6,583 bases of DNA from Hyphomicrobiales bacterium (GTDB lineage: Bacteria; Pseudomonadota; Alphaproteobacteria; Rhizobiales; Beijerinckiaceae), in contig JAATEW010000095.1 in assembly GCA_015655535.1 (NCBI GenBank), positions 1 through 6,583 of the forward strand, given 5' to 3'. The notes beneath the pieces are model-generated. The model was given only the letters and a program-made list of their open reading frames with translations. It was not told the origin of the DNA and ran no database searches. The number at the start of each line of letters is the position of its first letter. Position 1 is the stretch's first letter. Shown piece by piece: positions 1 through 5,930 of the stretch. Both the position numbers and the translations under genes were made by a program.

Positions 1-848
1 GAAGCGCGCGCCTTGAAGCGCTCGATGAACTTGATCTCCTTGGCGAGCATCGCCTGCTGCCGTTCGAACTGGGCCTGCTGCTGTTTCTCGTTCTGCGCGC
101 GTTGCTGCTCGTAGAATTCATAATCGCCCGAATAGGTCGTGAGGGCGCCGCCGTCGATCTCCACCACCTTGGAGACGATGCGGTTCATGAACTCGCGGTC
201 GTGCGAGGTCATCAGCAAAGCGCCATCATAGCCTTTGAGGAATTGCTCCAGCCAAATGAGGCTTTCCAAGTCGAGATGGTTGCTCGGCTCGTCGAGCAGC
301 ATGGCGTCGGGCCGCATGAGAAGGATACGGCCGAGCGCGACGCGCATCTTCCAGCCGCCGGAGAGAGCGCCGACGTCGCCTTCCATCATCTCCTGGCTGA
401 AGGAAAGGCCGGCCAAAACTTCGCGCGCCCGGCCCTCAAGCGCATAGCCGTCGAGCTCCTCGAAATGCCCCTGGACTTCGCCATATCGCTCGACGAGTTG
501 CTCGATCTCATCGAGCCGGCTTGGATCGCCCATGGCGGCCTCGAGTTCCGCCAGTTCGGCCGCGACAGCGCTCACCGGTCCTGCGCCGTCCATCACCTCG
601 GAGACGGCGCTGCGGCCCGACATTTCGCCCACATCCTGGCTGAAATAGCCGATGGTGACGCCGCGATCGATCCCGACCTGGCCCTCGTCGGGAAACTCCT
701 GCCCCGTGATCATCCGAAACAGCGTCGTCTTGCCGGCCCCATTGGGCCCGACAAGACCGACCTTCTCGCCTTTTTGAAGCGCAGCGGAGGCTTCGATAAA
801 GAGGATCTGGGAGCCATTCTGCTTACTGATGTTTTCAAGGCGAATCAT
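1..848 (-). CDS. ABC-F family ATPase (YheS/Uup-like), C-terminus cut by window edge
   Basis: The first 282 residues are visible, starting MIRLENISKQNG at 848. ABC-F proteins are soluble twin-ATPase proteins that act at the ribosome (translation factors or antibiotic-protection proteins) and have no membrane domain. Seen in the first ATPase domain: Walker A GPNGAGKTT (residues 34-42), Q71 of the Q-loop, signature LSGGWKMR (162-169), Walker B AMLLDEPSNHLD (182-193) and switch His216 in TSHDRE. After about residue 235 the Gln/Glu/Lys-rich helical linker begins, ending in FIERFKARA, the segment that normally joins the two ATPase domains. The WLEQFL stretch and the linker resemble YheS more than EttA, so this is probably the housekeeping subtype (inference). 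The second ATPase domain lies outside the window. The gene is on the same strand as the upstream hydrolase, 97 nt away, and may share its transcript. No strong Shine-Dalgarno precedes the ATG. Confidence 0.95.
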   Translation of the reverse strand, partial: MIRLENISKQNGSQILFIEASAALQKGEKVGLVGPNGAGKTTLFRMITGQEFPDEGQVGIDRGVTIGYFSQDVGEMSGRSAVSEVMDGAGPVSAVAAELAELEAAMGDPSRLDEIEQLVERYGEVQGHFEELDGYALEGRAREVLAGLSFSQEMMEGDVGALSGGWKMRVALGRILLMRPDAMLLDEPSNHLDLESLIWLEQFLKGYDGALLMTSHDREFMNRIVSKVVEIDGGALTTYSGDYEFYEQQRAQNEKQQQAQFERQQAMLAKEIKFIERFKARA

Positions 849-947
849 GGGCGCGGGAGAACCTGGAGGAGCTGCGGCGGCGCCCTTATGCCACGTGTCG
901 CATCAGATGAAGAGGGCTCTCGACCGCGACAAGACGCGCCGCCTCGC

Positions 948-2105
948 TTAGTGTCCAAGCATCGCATCGCCGAGCCGAAGCGGCATCGCCAGGATGTCGC
1001 CGGCGGAATCGACCTGGAAGATACCCGGCGCGCTGCCTCCCGCGCCTGTTTCGCCGTTGCGGGCGATATGTTCGAGTTCCGGAAGAGCCTCGATGAATTT
1101 ACTGTGACCGAGAAAATCGCCGCCCTGGACTTGCGACAGATCCACGACCTTCAGATCGTATCGCTCGATCGCCGCCTGCGCTCTTGGATTGTCAACCAAG
1201 GCGTTGCCGACACGGGATATGTCGCCCGCGATGCGCTGCGAGGCCGCGAGCGCCAGATCGTTCTTAGAAAGTGCGACGATGATGGGCCGTTTCAGCTTTC
1301 CGATCACGTCGAGCTGCGACACGAAGACATCGACATCTATATCCGGCGACAGCAAGACGACATTGCCGAGCTTGTCGAGGAAAGGCGATTTCGCGCGGAG
1401 CTTGGCTTGACGCAGGGTTTCGACAGCGAGCCAATTGCCCATGCTATGCGCAACGAGATTGATAGACTTGACCTTGGGAATGCGGGCGATTTCGTTCAGG
1501 ACTTGTTCGAGATAATCGCGCGAATAGGTCGAGCTCTCGCGATCCGCCAGATAGCCGGTCAATGTTCCAAACGAAGGCCAAGCAAAGAGCACGGTCGTTT
1601 CATCATAGCTACGGTCGGCCTTGAGTTGCGCCATCCGGAAAACCGCTTCCTGATAGTTCGTATTATAGCCATGCACGAAGACGAGGACATTGCCGTCCTG
1701 GTTCTTTTTGACTTCCAGCTGTTGTGCGATGGCTACGGAAAAACCGCTCTCATCCAGCGGGCGCTCGCTGGTGACGACAAAATCTTTTCCAGGATTTCCA
1801 GGCGCCTGCGATGGCCACTCAATCTGACCCGCTACATGGCTCGGCGGCAACGAAATGGCATATTGTTCGTAGTTGATGCCATGCGCGCGGCCATTGGTGA
1901 AAAACACCTCCGACCCTTCCGAGCGCTGGCGTGTGGTGGCGGCTAGGATCGAAACGGATTTGGCGCCCTCGGCTGTGGAAGCGACAGGAATGAGCACGTC
2001 GCCCGTCGGCCTTGAGGCGCAGCCGGCGGCAGCAAGCCCGATCAAGGTTAACGCAATGACTGCCCTCAGCCGCGAAGATTTGCCCGCGGCGCTTCTACCG
2101 TCCAT
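948..2105 (-). CDS. Lipoprotein-type alpha/beta hydrolase (DUF900/COG4782-like)
   Basis: The 385-residue protein starts with a positively charged n-region (K9, R12, R14), a hydrophobic stretch at 15-27 and a lipobox-like AAGC with Cys29, so it is probably a lipid-anchored envelope protein. A typical DUF900-type hydrolase fold follows: strand and oxyanion motif FVHGYN (143-148), WPS (176-178), nucleophile elbow AHSMGN with Ser221, a candidate acid Asp283 in SKND, and His334 in FLGHSKF. The Ser-Asp-His triad is therefore complete. The substrate cannot be told; members of this family are mostly uncharacterised esterase/lipase-like proteins. The last 40 residues or so after His334 look like a low-conservation tail. 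The start at 2105 is the only Met ahead of the signal peptide; the ribosome site is weak. It precedes the ABC-F gene on the same strand. I found no convincing promoter or terminator in the 184 nt upstream. Confidence 0.88.
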   Translation of the reverse strand: MDGRSAAGKSSRLRAVIALTLIGLAAAGCASRPTGDVLIPVASTAEGAKSVSILAATTRQRSEGSEVFFTNGRAHGINYEQYAISLPPSHVAGQIEWPSQAPGNPGKDFVVTSERPLDESGFSVAIAQQLEVKKNQDGNVLVFVHGYNTNYQEAVFRMAQLKADRSYDETTVLFAWPSFGTLTGYLADRESSTYSRDYLEQVLNEIARIPKVKSINLVAHSMGNWLAVETLRQAKLRAKSPFLDKLGNVVLLSPDIDVDVFVSQLDVIGKLKRPIIVALSKNDLALAASQRIAGDISRVGNALVDNPRAQAAIERYDLKVVDLSQVQGGDFLGHSKFIEALPELEHIARNGETGAGGSAPGIFQVDSAGDILAMPLRLGDAMLGH

Positions 2106-2289
2106 CGGAGGCCCCCGTGTCCAACCCGACGATTACACCATATCGGTTAATAGCCCGCCTGAATTCAGCGTGACTGCAAGCCCGGCATCCATGGCGCTTG
2201 CCAACTATCGGCAAACACCTGATATTGCTAGAGTTTTTTACGGCGGTTTCGATTGCTTTATAAAAATTTAGATCCAGACCCAAGCTGCC

Positions 2290-2562
2290 TTAGTCGAAGA
2301 CCACGCCGAGGCCTTCTTGCGCGAAGACCACCTCGATCGCTTGCAACAATTGATGCAGATCGTCGATCTCGAACGGATCCTTGTCGTGCGGCGCGTCCCA
2401 GCCCGTGATATCGTCGAGATAGACGATCACGTCCGTGTCGTCGTCTTCCTCGTCGAAATCGTTGACGCAGCATCTGACCGTCATCGTCCGCTTGCCGTGG
2501 GTGATGCGGATCGCCCCCTCAATGATGACGACGGCGAAATCGGCCTTCTCGGTTTTTGACAT
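2290..2562 (-). CDS. Small acidic protein, possibly Imm74-like immunity protein
   Basis: A 90-residue protein beginning MSKTEKADFAVV. Its start is fixed by a GAGG ribosome site 9 nt upstream, located inside the end of mutY, and only 4 nt separate the mutY stop from this ATG, so it is very probably co-transcribed and translationally coupled with mutY. It has about 22 Asp/Glu against 7 Lys/Arg, including the run DFDEEDDDTD (35-44). No signal peptide or membrane segment is seen, so it is cytoplasmic. The pattern of a beta-rich N-half, then YLDDITGWDAPHD (48-60), then an amphipathic helix (66-82) and a final strand GVVFD resembles, from memory, the Imm74 family of polymorphic-toxin immunity proteins. 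No toxin gene lies nearby, so a domesticated or different role is equally possible. An in-frame upstream Met at 2598 would overlap mutY by 32 nt and is less likely. Real gene: fairly sure; family: tentative. Confidence 0.72.
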   Translation of the reverse strand: MSKTEKADFAVVIIEGAIRITHGKRTMTVRCCVNDFDEEDDDTDVIVYLDDITGWDAPHDKDPFEIDDLHQLLQAIEVVFAQEGLGVVFD

Positions 2563-2566
2563 AGAT

Positions 2567-3661
2567 TCAAGCCTCGTTTTGCCGCGCAACGACCACAACT
2601 TTGCGCATCAGACTCGGAAGCGCCTCCCCGTCGAGCGCTTTGGCGCTCACCCAGCGGCATCCTTCGGGCGTCGCGGCATTTTGCGGGACATCGGCCACAA
2701 ACACAAAAAGCGTCAAGGCAAAATGCGTGAAGACATGCTCCACGGCCGGCATAAGCTTGCGATAGGAGGCAGGCATGGGCGCCTCCTGCAAGGCCTGGGC
2801 AAGATCGAAATCGCCCGACCATTGCGTGCCGGGAATTTCCGTCATGCCGCCGAGAAGGCCCTTGGGCGGACGCGTGCGCACCAAAACCGCGCCATCGGCG
2901 CGGCGCAGAAAGAAGGCGGCGCCGCTGCGCGAGGGCCTCTCCGCCTTCGGCGCCTTGCGCGGATAGGTTTCCGCATTGCCCAAGGCCGAGGCCTTGCAGC
3001 CAGACCGCAAGGGACAAAGCGCGCAGGCAGGACTGCGCGGCGTGCAGATGGTCGCGCCCAAATCCATCATGGCCTGCGCATAATCGCCTGGCCTCAAATC
3101 AGGCGTCAGCAGATCAGCCTTGCCTTTGATCAGAGGCTTCGCCCCCGGCAGAGGCTCTTCGATCGCAAAGAGCCGCGCGATGACGCGTTCGACATTGCCG
3201 TCGACGACGGTCGCACGCCGATCGAAGGCGATAGCGGCGATGGCCGCGGCCGTATAGGGCCCTATGCCCGGGAGCGCCAAAAGCGCCTCTTCACGATCAG
3301 GGAAAATCCCGCCGTGCTCGCCGGCGACCACTTTGGCGCAAGCGTGCAGGTTGCGCGCGCGGGAATAGTATCCTAACCCGGCCCATTGTTTCATGACCTC
3401 TTCCGTCGGCGCCTCGGCCAAAAGCCCGACCGCCGGCCAGCGCGCGAGAAAAGCCTTAAAGTAAGCTTTGACCGCCGCGACGGTGGTCTGCTGGAGCATG
3501 ATTTCGGAGAGCCAGACGGCATAGGCATCCGGCCGCTGGCCGGGCAGCGCGCGCCAGGGCAGAACGCGCCGATGCCGGTCGTACCAGGCGAGAAGTTCCG
3601 GCGCGATCCGGTCCGCGGCCATCCGCGGTTCGGCCAAGGGCCTATCGGCAAGCTCATACAT
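2567..3661 (-). CDS. mutY: A/G-specific adenine DNA glycosylase MutY
   Basis: MutY removes adenine mispaired with 8-oxoguanine in base excision repair (the GO system), preventing G:C to T:A transversions. All hallmarks are visible in the 364 residues: WLSEIMLQQT (50-59) with the catalytic Glu53, helix-hairpin-helix LPGIGPYTA (130-138), catalytic Asp154 in VVDGNVERV, and the [4Fe-4S] cluster ligands Cys206, Cys213, Cys216 and Cys222 (C-X6-C-X2-C-X5-C). A NUDIX-like C-terminal domain (about 245-360) for 8-oxoG recognition contains the FTHF motif at 311-314. The length is normal for the family. The start at 3661 has no strong ribosome site; Met14 (3622) is an alternative and would leave the catalytic domain intact. 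It is divergent from the DUF721 gene and is followed at 4 nt by the small acidic gene. Confidence 0.97.
   Translation of the reverse strand: MYELADRPLAEPRMAADRIAPELLAWYDRHRRVLPWRALPGQRPDAYAVWLSEIMLQQTTVAAVKAYFKAFLARWPAVGLLAEAPTEEVMKQWAGLGYYSRARNLHACAKVVAGEHGGIFPDREEALLALPGIGPYTAAAIAAIAFDRRATVVDGNVERVIARLFAIEEPLPGAKPLIKGKADLLTPDLRPGDYAQAMMDLGATICTPRSPACALCPLRSGCKASALGNAETYPRKAPKAERPSRSGAAFFLRRADGAVLVRTRPPKGLLGGMTEIPGTQWSGDFDLAQALQEAPMPASYRKLMPAVEHVFTHFALTLFVFVADVPQNAATPEGCRWVSAKALDGEALPSLMRKVVVVARQNEA
2572..2575 (-). promoter_or_regulatory. Ribosome binding site inside mutY 3' end
   Basis: On the minus strand GAGG lies 9 nt before the ATG at 2562 and within the last codons of mutY. It selects the 90-residue start over the upstream in-frame Met at 2598 and suggests coupling of the small acidic protein to mutY translation. 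Confidence 0.55.
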
Positions 3662-3692
3662 GCGCCCGGTTTAGCCGTATCGAGCCCCTCCG

Positions 3693-3706
3693 CATAGGCC
3701 ATAGGC
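3693..3706. repeat. Tandem 7-bp repeat in the mutY/DUF721 divergent region
   Basis: CATAGGC occurs twice head to tail, 32 to 45 bp upstream of the mutY start. It could be a regulator half-site pair or a chance slippage product; nothing else in the sequence decides this. The rest of the 154-nt divergent region (3662-3815) holds the DUF721 promoter and no other recognisable element; I could not find a convincing mutY promoter. Confidence 0.3.
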
Positions 3707-3781
3707 GTCCGCCAAGACGGAAGGTTGTGAAAGACGCCGCCATATAAGCTGCCTAAAGAGTGCGCAACGCATTTTACCACA

Positions 3782-3810
3782 TTCGCAGCCAGGCGCTTTG
3801 CGTCTATAAA
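3782..3810 (+). promoter_or_regulatory. Sigma70-type promoter of the DUF721 gene, start site on the ATG
   Basis: A -35 box TTCGCA (3782-3787, 4 of 6 consensus) and a -10 box TATAAA (3805-3810, 5 of 6) are separated by 17 bp. Transcription would begin near 3816-3817, which is the ATG itself. There is no Shine-Dalgarno in front of that ATG, so box positions and translation signals agree on a leaderless mRNA. Confidence 0.5.
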
Positions 3811-3815
3811 AGCCC

Positions 3816-4343
3816 ATGCAGAAATTCGGTCCGCGCAAATCCTCCTGGTCGCAGCCGCTGGCCGATCTCGTCGGCGCCGCGATGGACCCGGTGTTGGCGC
3901 GGCAAGGGTTCGGCCAGTCGAATATTATTCTTTATTGGGATGATATTGTAGGCGAACGCATCGCGTCGGCCTCTCAACCATTGAAGCTGCAATGGCCGCC
4001 GCGCGGGAAGAACACAAATCCCGGCCGCGGAATCGAACCGGCCGGTCTCGTCATAAGAGTCGAAAGCGGCTTCGCGCTTGAGTTGCAGCATCTGGCCCCC
4101 GTCATCATCGACCGGGTCAATGCGCATCTCGGCTGGAAATGCGTCGGCCGCCTGCTTTTGAAACAAGGACCCATCGTCCGCCGCGAGACGGCAAAGCGCC
4201 GCAATGCGCCGATCAGCCCCGCCGCGCTGGCGGAAGCCGAAAAAACTGTCACACATATCGGCGACATTGCTCTGCGCGAAGCCTTGACGCGGCTCGGCGC
4301 GCGCGTCTTGAGCGATAAAGTCACACTTCACAAAGGTGCGTGA
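3816..4343 (+). CDS. DUF721 / DciA-like protein
   Basis: A 175-residue cytoplasmic protein with an N-terminal DUF721 domain (about 12-110). Its hallmark is YWDDIVGERIASASQPLKL (40-58), followed after a Pro/Gly-rich insertion by LVIRVESGFALELQHLAPVIIDRVNAHLG, the KH-like fold pattern of this family. DUF721 includes DciA, the loader of the replicative helicase DnaB in bacteria that lack DnaC; whether this longer alphaproteobacterial form does that job is inference. The last 55 residues are a basic then helical extension (APISPAALAEAEKTV and onward) absent from short DciA proteins. No signal peptide. The only upstream Met compatible with the full domain is at 3816, with no ribosome site, and the promoter overlaps it. 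It is 42 nt or more upstream of dsbA on the same strand, so the two may also be co-transcribed. Confidence 0.88.
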   Translation: MQKFGPRKSSWSQPLADLVGAAMDPVLARQGFGQSNIILYWDDIVGERIASASQPLKLQWPPRGKNTNPGRGIEPAGLVIRVESGFALELQHLAPVIIDRVNAHLGWKCVGRLLLKQGPIVRRETAKRRNAPISPAALAEAEKTVTHIGDIALREALTRLGARVLSDKVTLHKGA

Positions 4344-4362
4344 AGACCACATTTTCTGCCCA

Positions 4363-4390
4363 TTGCGCCTTCAAACCTGTGCTTTATGCT
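4363..4390 (+). promoter_or_regulatory. Weak candidate promoter for the dsbA-family gene
   Basis: TTGCGC (4363-4368) and TATGCT (4385-4390) are 16 bp apart; the matches are only 3 of 6 and 4 of 6. If used, transcription starts near 4397, which excludes the ATG at 4386 and supports the start at 4410 or 4422 for the dsbA gene. Confidence 0.25.
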
Positions 4391-4421
4391 GCAGGTAGCG
4401 CATTCAAAGATGGATGAAACC

Positions 4422-5111
4422 ATGCCGATCCCGGGCCGCGAATTTCTCAAGAGCCGCATCGCCTTTATCCAGACCGTCGCGGCAATTTGCCTGACGGTTC
4501 TCGGCCTTTGGGCCGTGATCGACGCGGCGCATCCCGTCCAGGCGCAGCAGGCGGGTTCGGTCGTGCCGGTCGATCAGCTCATGGCCGAAAACGCCCTGCC
4601 CGACGTGCCGCTCGGCAAGGACGACGCGCCGATCACGATCGTCGAATATGCATCGATGACCTGCAGCCATTGCGCCGCCTTTTACGCAACCACCTTTCCC
4701 GACCTGAAGCGCAAATATATCGATACGGGCAAGGTGCGCTTCATCCTGCGCGAATTCCCGCTCGATCCTTTGGCGACCGCCGGCTTCATGCTGGCGCGCT
4801 GCGCCGGTCCGGACAAGCGCAATGCCATGGTCGATCTGCTCTTCGCGCAGCAGAAGAACTGGGCCTTTACCGAAAAGCCGATCGAGGCTCTCTCCAACCT
4901 CGTCAAGCAGACCGGCATGACCCAGGAAACGTTTGAATCCTGCCTCAAGGATCAGGCGCTCTATGAGAAGGTCAACGATGTCCGCAATCGCGCCGCCGAG
5001 AAATTCGGCATCAATGCGACGCCGACCTTCTTCATCAATGGCCGCAAGCAGACGGGCGAAATGTCGCCGGAGAAATTGGACGAATTGCTGCAGCCGATCT
5101 TGAAGGGGTGA
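4422..5111 (+). CDS. DsbA-family exported thiol-disulfide oxidoreductase
   Basis: A periplasmic thioredoxin-fold protein of the DsbA/Thioredoxin_4 type that catalyses disulfide formation in exported proteins. From the chosen Met (MPIPGREFLKSR) it is 229 residues. A basic n-region is followed by a hydrophobic core of about 20 residues and a likely signal-peptidase site after PVQA (residue 41). The active site is CSHC in SMTCSHCAAFY (residues 81-84), and the cis-proline is in NATPTFFING (Pro201). Two more cysteines, Cys127 (LARCAG) and Cys174 (ESCLKD), are at positions I recall as conserved in alphaproteobacterial relatives and may form a second disulfide. Upstream in-frame Mets at 4386 and 4410 exist, but 4386 would give an unusually long n-region without a ribosome site. 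A DsbB-type partner is not in the window. The next gene begins 2 nt after its stop. Confidence 0.93.
   Translation: MPIPGREFLKSRIAFIQTVAAICLTVLGLWAVIDAAHPVQAQQAGSVVPVDQLMAENALPDVPLGKDDAPITIVEYASMTCSHCAAFYATTFPDLKRKYIDTGKVRFILREFPLDPLATAGFMLARCAGPDKRNAMVDLLFAQQKNWAFTEKPIEALSNLVKQTGMTQETFESCLKDQALYEKVNDVRNRAAEKFGINATPTFFINGRKQTGEMSPEKLDELLQPILKG
5103..5108 (+). promoter_or_regulatory. Ribosome binding site at the dsbA 3' end
   Basis: AAGGGG formed by the last dsbA codons lies 5 nt before the ATG at 5114. It favours that ATG over the GTG at 5108 (which would overlap the dsbA stop as GTGA) and points to translational coupling of the two genes. Confidence 0.6.
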
Positions 5112-5113
5112 GC

Positions 5114-5476
5114 ATGGCGACAAAAATCGCCGCTCATCTGGCAATCATCATAATATTGCCGTGTCATATAGCCGGTGCGGCGTCGCTTGTTGCTCCATGC
5201 GACGACACCATTCTCACCATCAATCGCAAGGCTGAATTGCCGCCGGGCGTTCTGTCAACCCTTGGGTTTGAGATGGCCGACCGGGATGAACCGTTCCAGA
5301 AGACCGATGTCATCTTACAAGAAGAACCCCGGCCTCCGTTCTACCGATTCATGTCGGCCCAGCAAATGAGTTGTCGTTTATACGTTAATTACGAACGCGG
5401 CGGCAGAGGCTACGGGCAAGATACTGCGTTGTTCGAACTCATCGACAGCCGATGGATTTTACGCCGGGCTCGGTAA
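5114..5476 (+). CDS. Small exported two-cysteine protein of unknown function
   Basis: I do not recognise this 120-residue protein. It has a clear Sec-type signal peptide: MATK, a hydrophobic stretch IAAHLAIIIIL, and a probable cleavage site after AGA (about residue 22). The mature part of about 98 residues has exactly two cysteines, Cys29 (VAPCDD) and Cys87 (QMSCRL), well placed to form one disulfide, and contains no membrane segment. It ends with a beta-like, aromatic and basic tail (FELIDSRWILRRAR). The residue before Cys17 in the signal is Pro, so this is not a proper lipobox. The start follows dsbA by 2 nt with a good ribosome site inside dsbA, so it should be made together with the DsbA protein; it could be a client or a helper of it (inference). 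No terminator is obvious after its stop. Confidence 0.72.
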   Translation: MATKIAAHLAIIIILPCHIAGAASLVAPCDDTILTINRKAELPPGVLSTLGFEMADRDEPFQKTDVILQEEPRPPFYRFMSAQQMSCRLYVNYERGGRGYGQDTALFELIDSRWILRRAR

Positions 5477-5514
5477 AACGAACGTGGCGGTCTGGGGATA
5501 GCAAGGGAGGCAGC

Positions 5515-5543
5515 TTGATCCATTTACTATCTTATCATATGAT
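5515..5543 (+). promoter_or_regulatory. Promoter of the toxin-antitoxin module
   Basis: TTGATC (5515-5520, 4 of 6) and TATGAT (5538-5543, 5 of 6) stand at the ideal 17-bp spacing. Transcription would start near 5550, a few nt before the ATG at 5558. The -10 box is the right half of a perfect 10-bp palindrome, so a protein bound there would block the promoter. Confidence 0.6.
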
Positions 5544-5550
5544 GATATGA
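5534..5550. promoter_or_regulatory. Palindromic operator overlapping the -10 box
   Basis: ATCATATGAT (5534-5543) is a perfect palindrome, and TCATAT / ATATGA (5535-5540 and 5545-5550) is a second, overlapping inverted repeat with a 4-nt spacer. The AT-rich block stands out in GC-rich surroundings. The position over the -10 and the start site fits autorepression by the winged-helix protein encoded downstream (inference). Confidence 0.5.
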
Positions 5551-5557
5551 ATAGAAG

Positions 5558-5620
5558 ATGAGTGACGACGCCGAGCTTGAGCTGCTGCTGTCGCTGGACG
5601 GCGCCGGTTTCGAAGCCGCG
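5558..5620 (+). other. Out-of-frame N-terminal coding piece of the TumE-like toxin
   Basis: From the ATG at 5558 this frame reads MSDDAELELLLSLDGAGFEAA, the kind of N-terminus (a leucine-rich helix followed by an LDG-type turn) I associate with TumE/DUF6516 toxins. Staying in this frame gives an unrelated reading that stops at 5800. Removing one G from the GGG at 5620-5622 joins it directly to DGCVVEFMARR in the frame of the toxin body, giving a normal 123-residue protein. Confidence 0.55.
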
Positions 5621-5930
5621 GGACGGTTGTGTCGTCGAATTCATGGCAAGGCGGACGGACAAGACGCCCGAACGGCCACATGGCATCAGCTACGCATTGG
5701 TGTTCCGGGCCAAAGATGGGGCGCCTTATGTTCGGTTCGACAACGCCCATGCTGTTGCGCGCCGTGGCGAAAGGTTCGTGAAGATTTCGAAGTCGCATGA
5801 CCATTGGCACAGAACCGAGAAGGATCCGGGACGCCCCTATACCTTTATGAGCGCCGCACAGCTTCTCGATGATTTCTGGCGGGAGGTGAAACGCGTGATG
5901 ATCGAAAAGGGAATTCCCAATGACCTATAA
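5562..5930 (+). CDS. TumE/DUF6516-like toxin, apparently frameshifted near the 5' end
   Basis: The body of this reading frame from about 5622 on matches what I recall of the TumE/DUF6516 toxin family: CVVEFMARR, the PHGISYALVF strand, the YVRFDNAHAV motif, the SHDHWHR histidine cluster, PYTFMSAAQLLDDFWREV and a final helix. The family is the toxin half of two-gene systems with a helix-turn-helix partner; its target is not known to me. The first 20 codons from the GTG at 5562 (with CCCRW) look unlike the family, while the neighbouring frame from the ATG at 5558 supplies a good N-terminus, so a one-base insertion at 5620-5622 is likely. An internal ATG at 5643 could give a 95-residue form lacking the first strand. 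Thus the gene may be inactive, mis-sequenced or recoded. The antitoxin start overlaps its end by 11 nt. The promoter and operator lie just upstream. Confidence 0.68.
   Translation: MTTPSLSCCCRWTAPVSKPRDGCVVEFMARRTDKTPERPHGISYALVFRAKDGAPYVRFDNAHAVARRGERFVKISKSHDHWHRTEKDPGRPYTFMSAAQLLDDFWREVKRVMIEKGIPNDL
5907..5918 (+). promoter_or_regulatory. Ribosome binding site of the antitoxin, within a small palindrome
   Basis: AAGGGA (5907-5912) lies 7 nt before the ATG at 5920 and fixes that start. Its GGG is part of GGGAATTCCC (5909-5918), a perfect palindrome that could pair weakly and partly cover the site. The site is inside the toxin reading frame, so both genes are coupled. Confidence 0.45.

Noticed and set aside
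876..943. GGCGGCGC and GCGCCGCC arms between the hydrolase and the ABC-F gene
   Set aside because: The 8-bp arms are far apart (52 nt) and fully GC in GC-rich DNA, so chance pairing is likely.
102..1946. A 614-residue open frame on the plus strand across both the ABC-F gene and the hydrolase gene
   Set aside because: It is antisense to two genes with complete catalytic motifs; open antisense frames are common in GC-rich DNA and its translation shows no domain.
2191..2216. Short inverted repeat TTGCC / GGCAA in the gap before the hydrolase
   Set aside because: Arms of only 5 bp with a 7-nt loop and no T-run; too weak to call an operator or terminator.
2095..2283. Small minus-strand open frame in the gap before the hydrolase
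   Set aside because: No ribosome site, overlaps the hydrolase start and has no similarity I can name; the gap looks like plain non-coding DNA.
2435..3376. Long plus-strand open frame opposite mutY
   Set aside because: MutY on the other strand has all catalytic and iron-sulfur residues; the opposite reading is Arg/Gly-rich with no recognisable motif.
4404..5144. A 246-residue minus-strand open frame opposite dsbA
   Set aside because: It mirrors the codon bias of the DsbA gene, and its composition does not suggest a folded protein.
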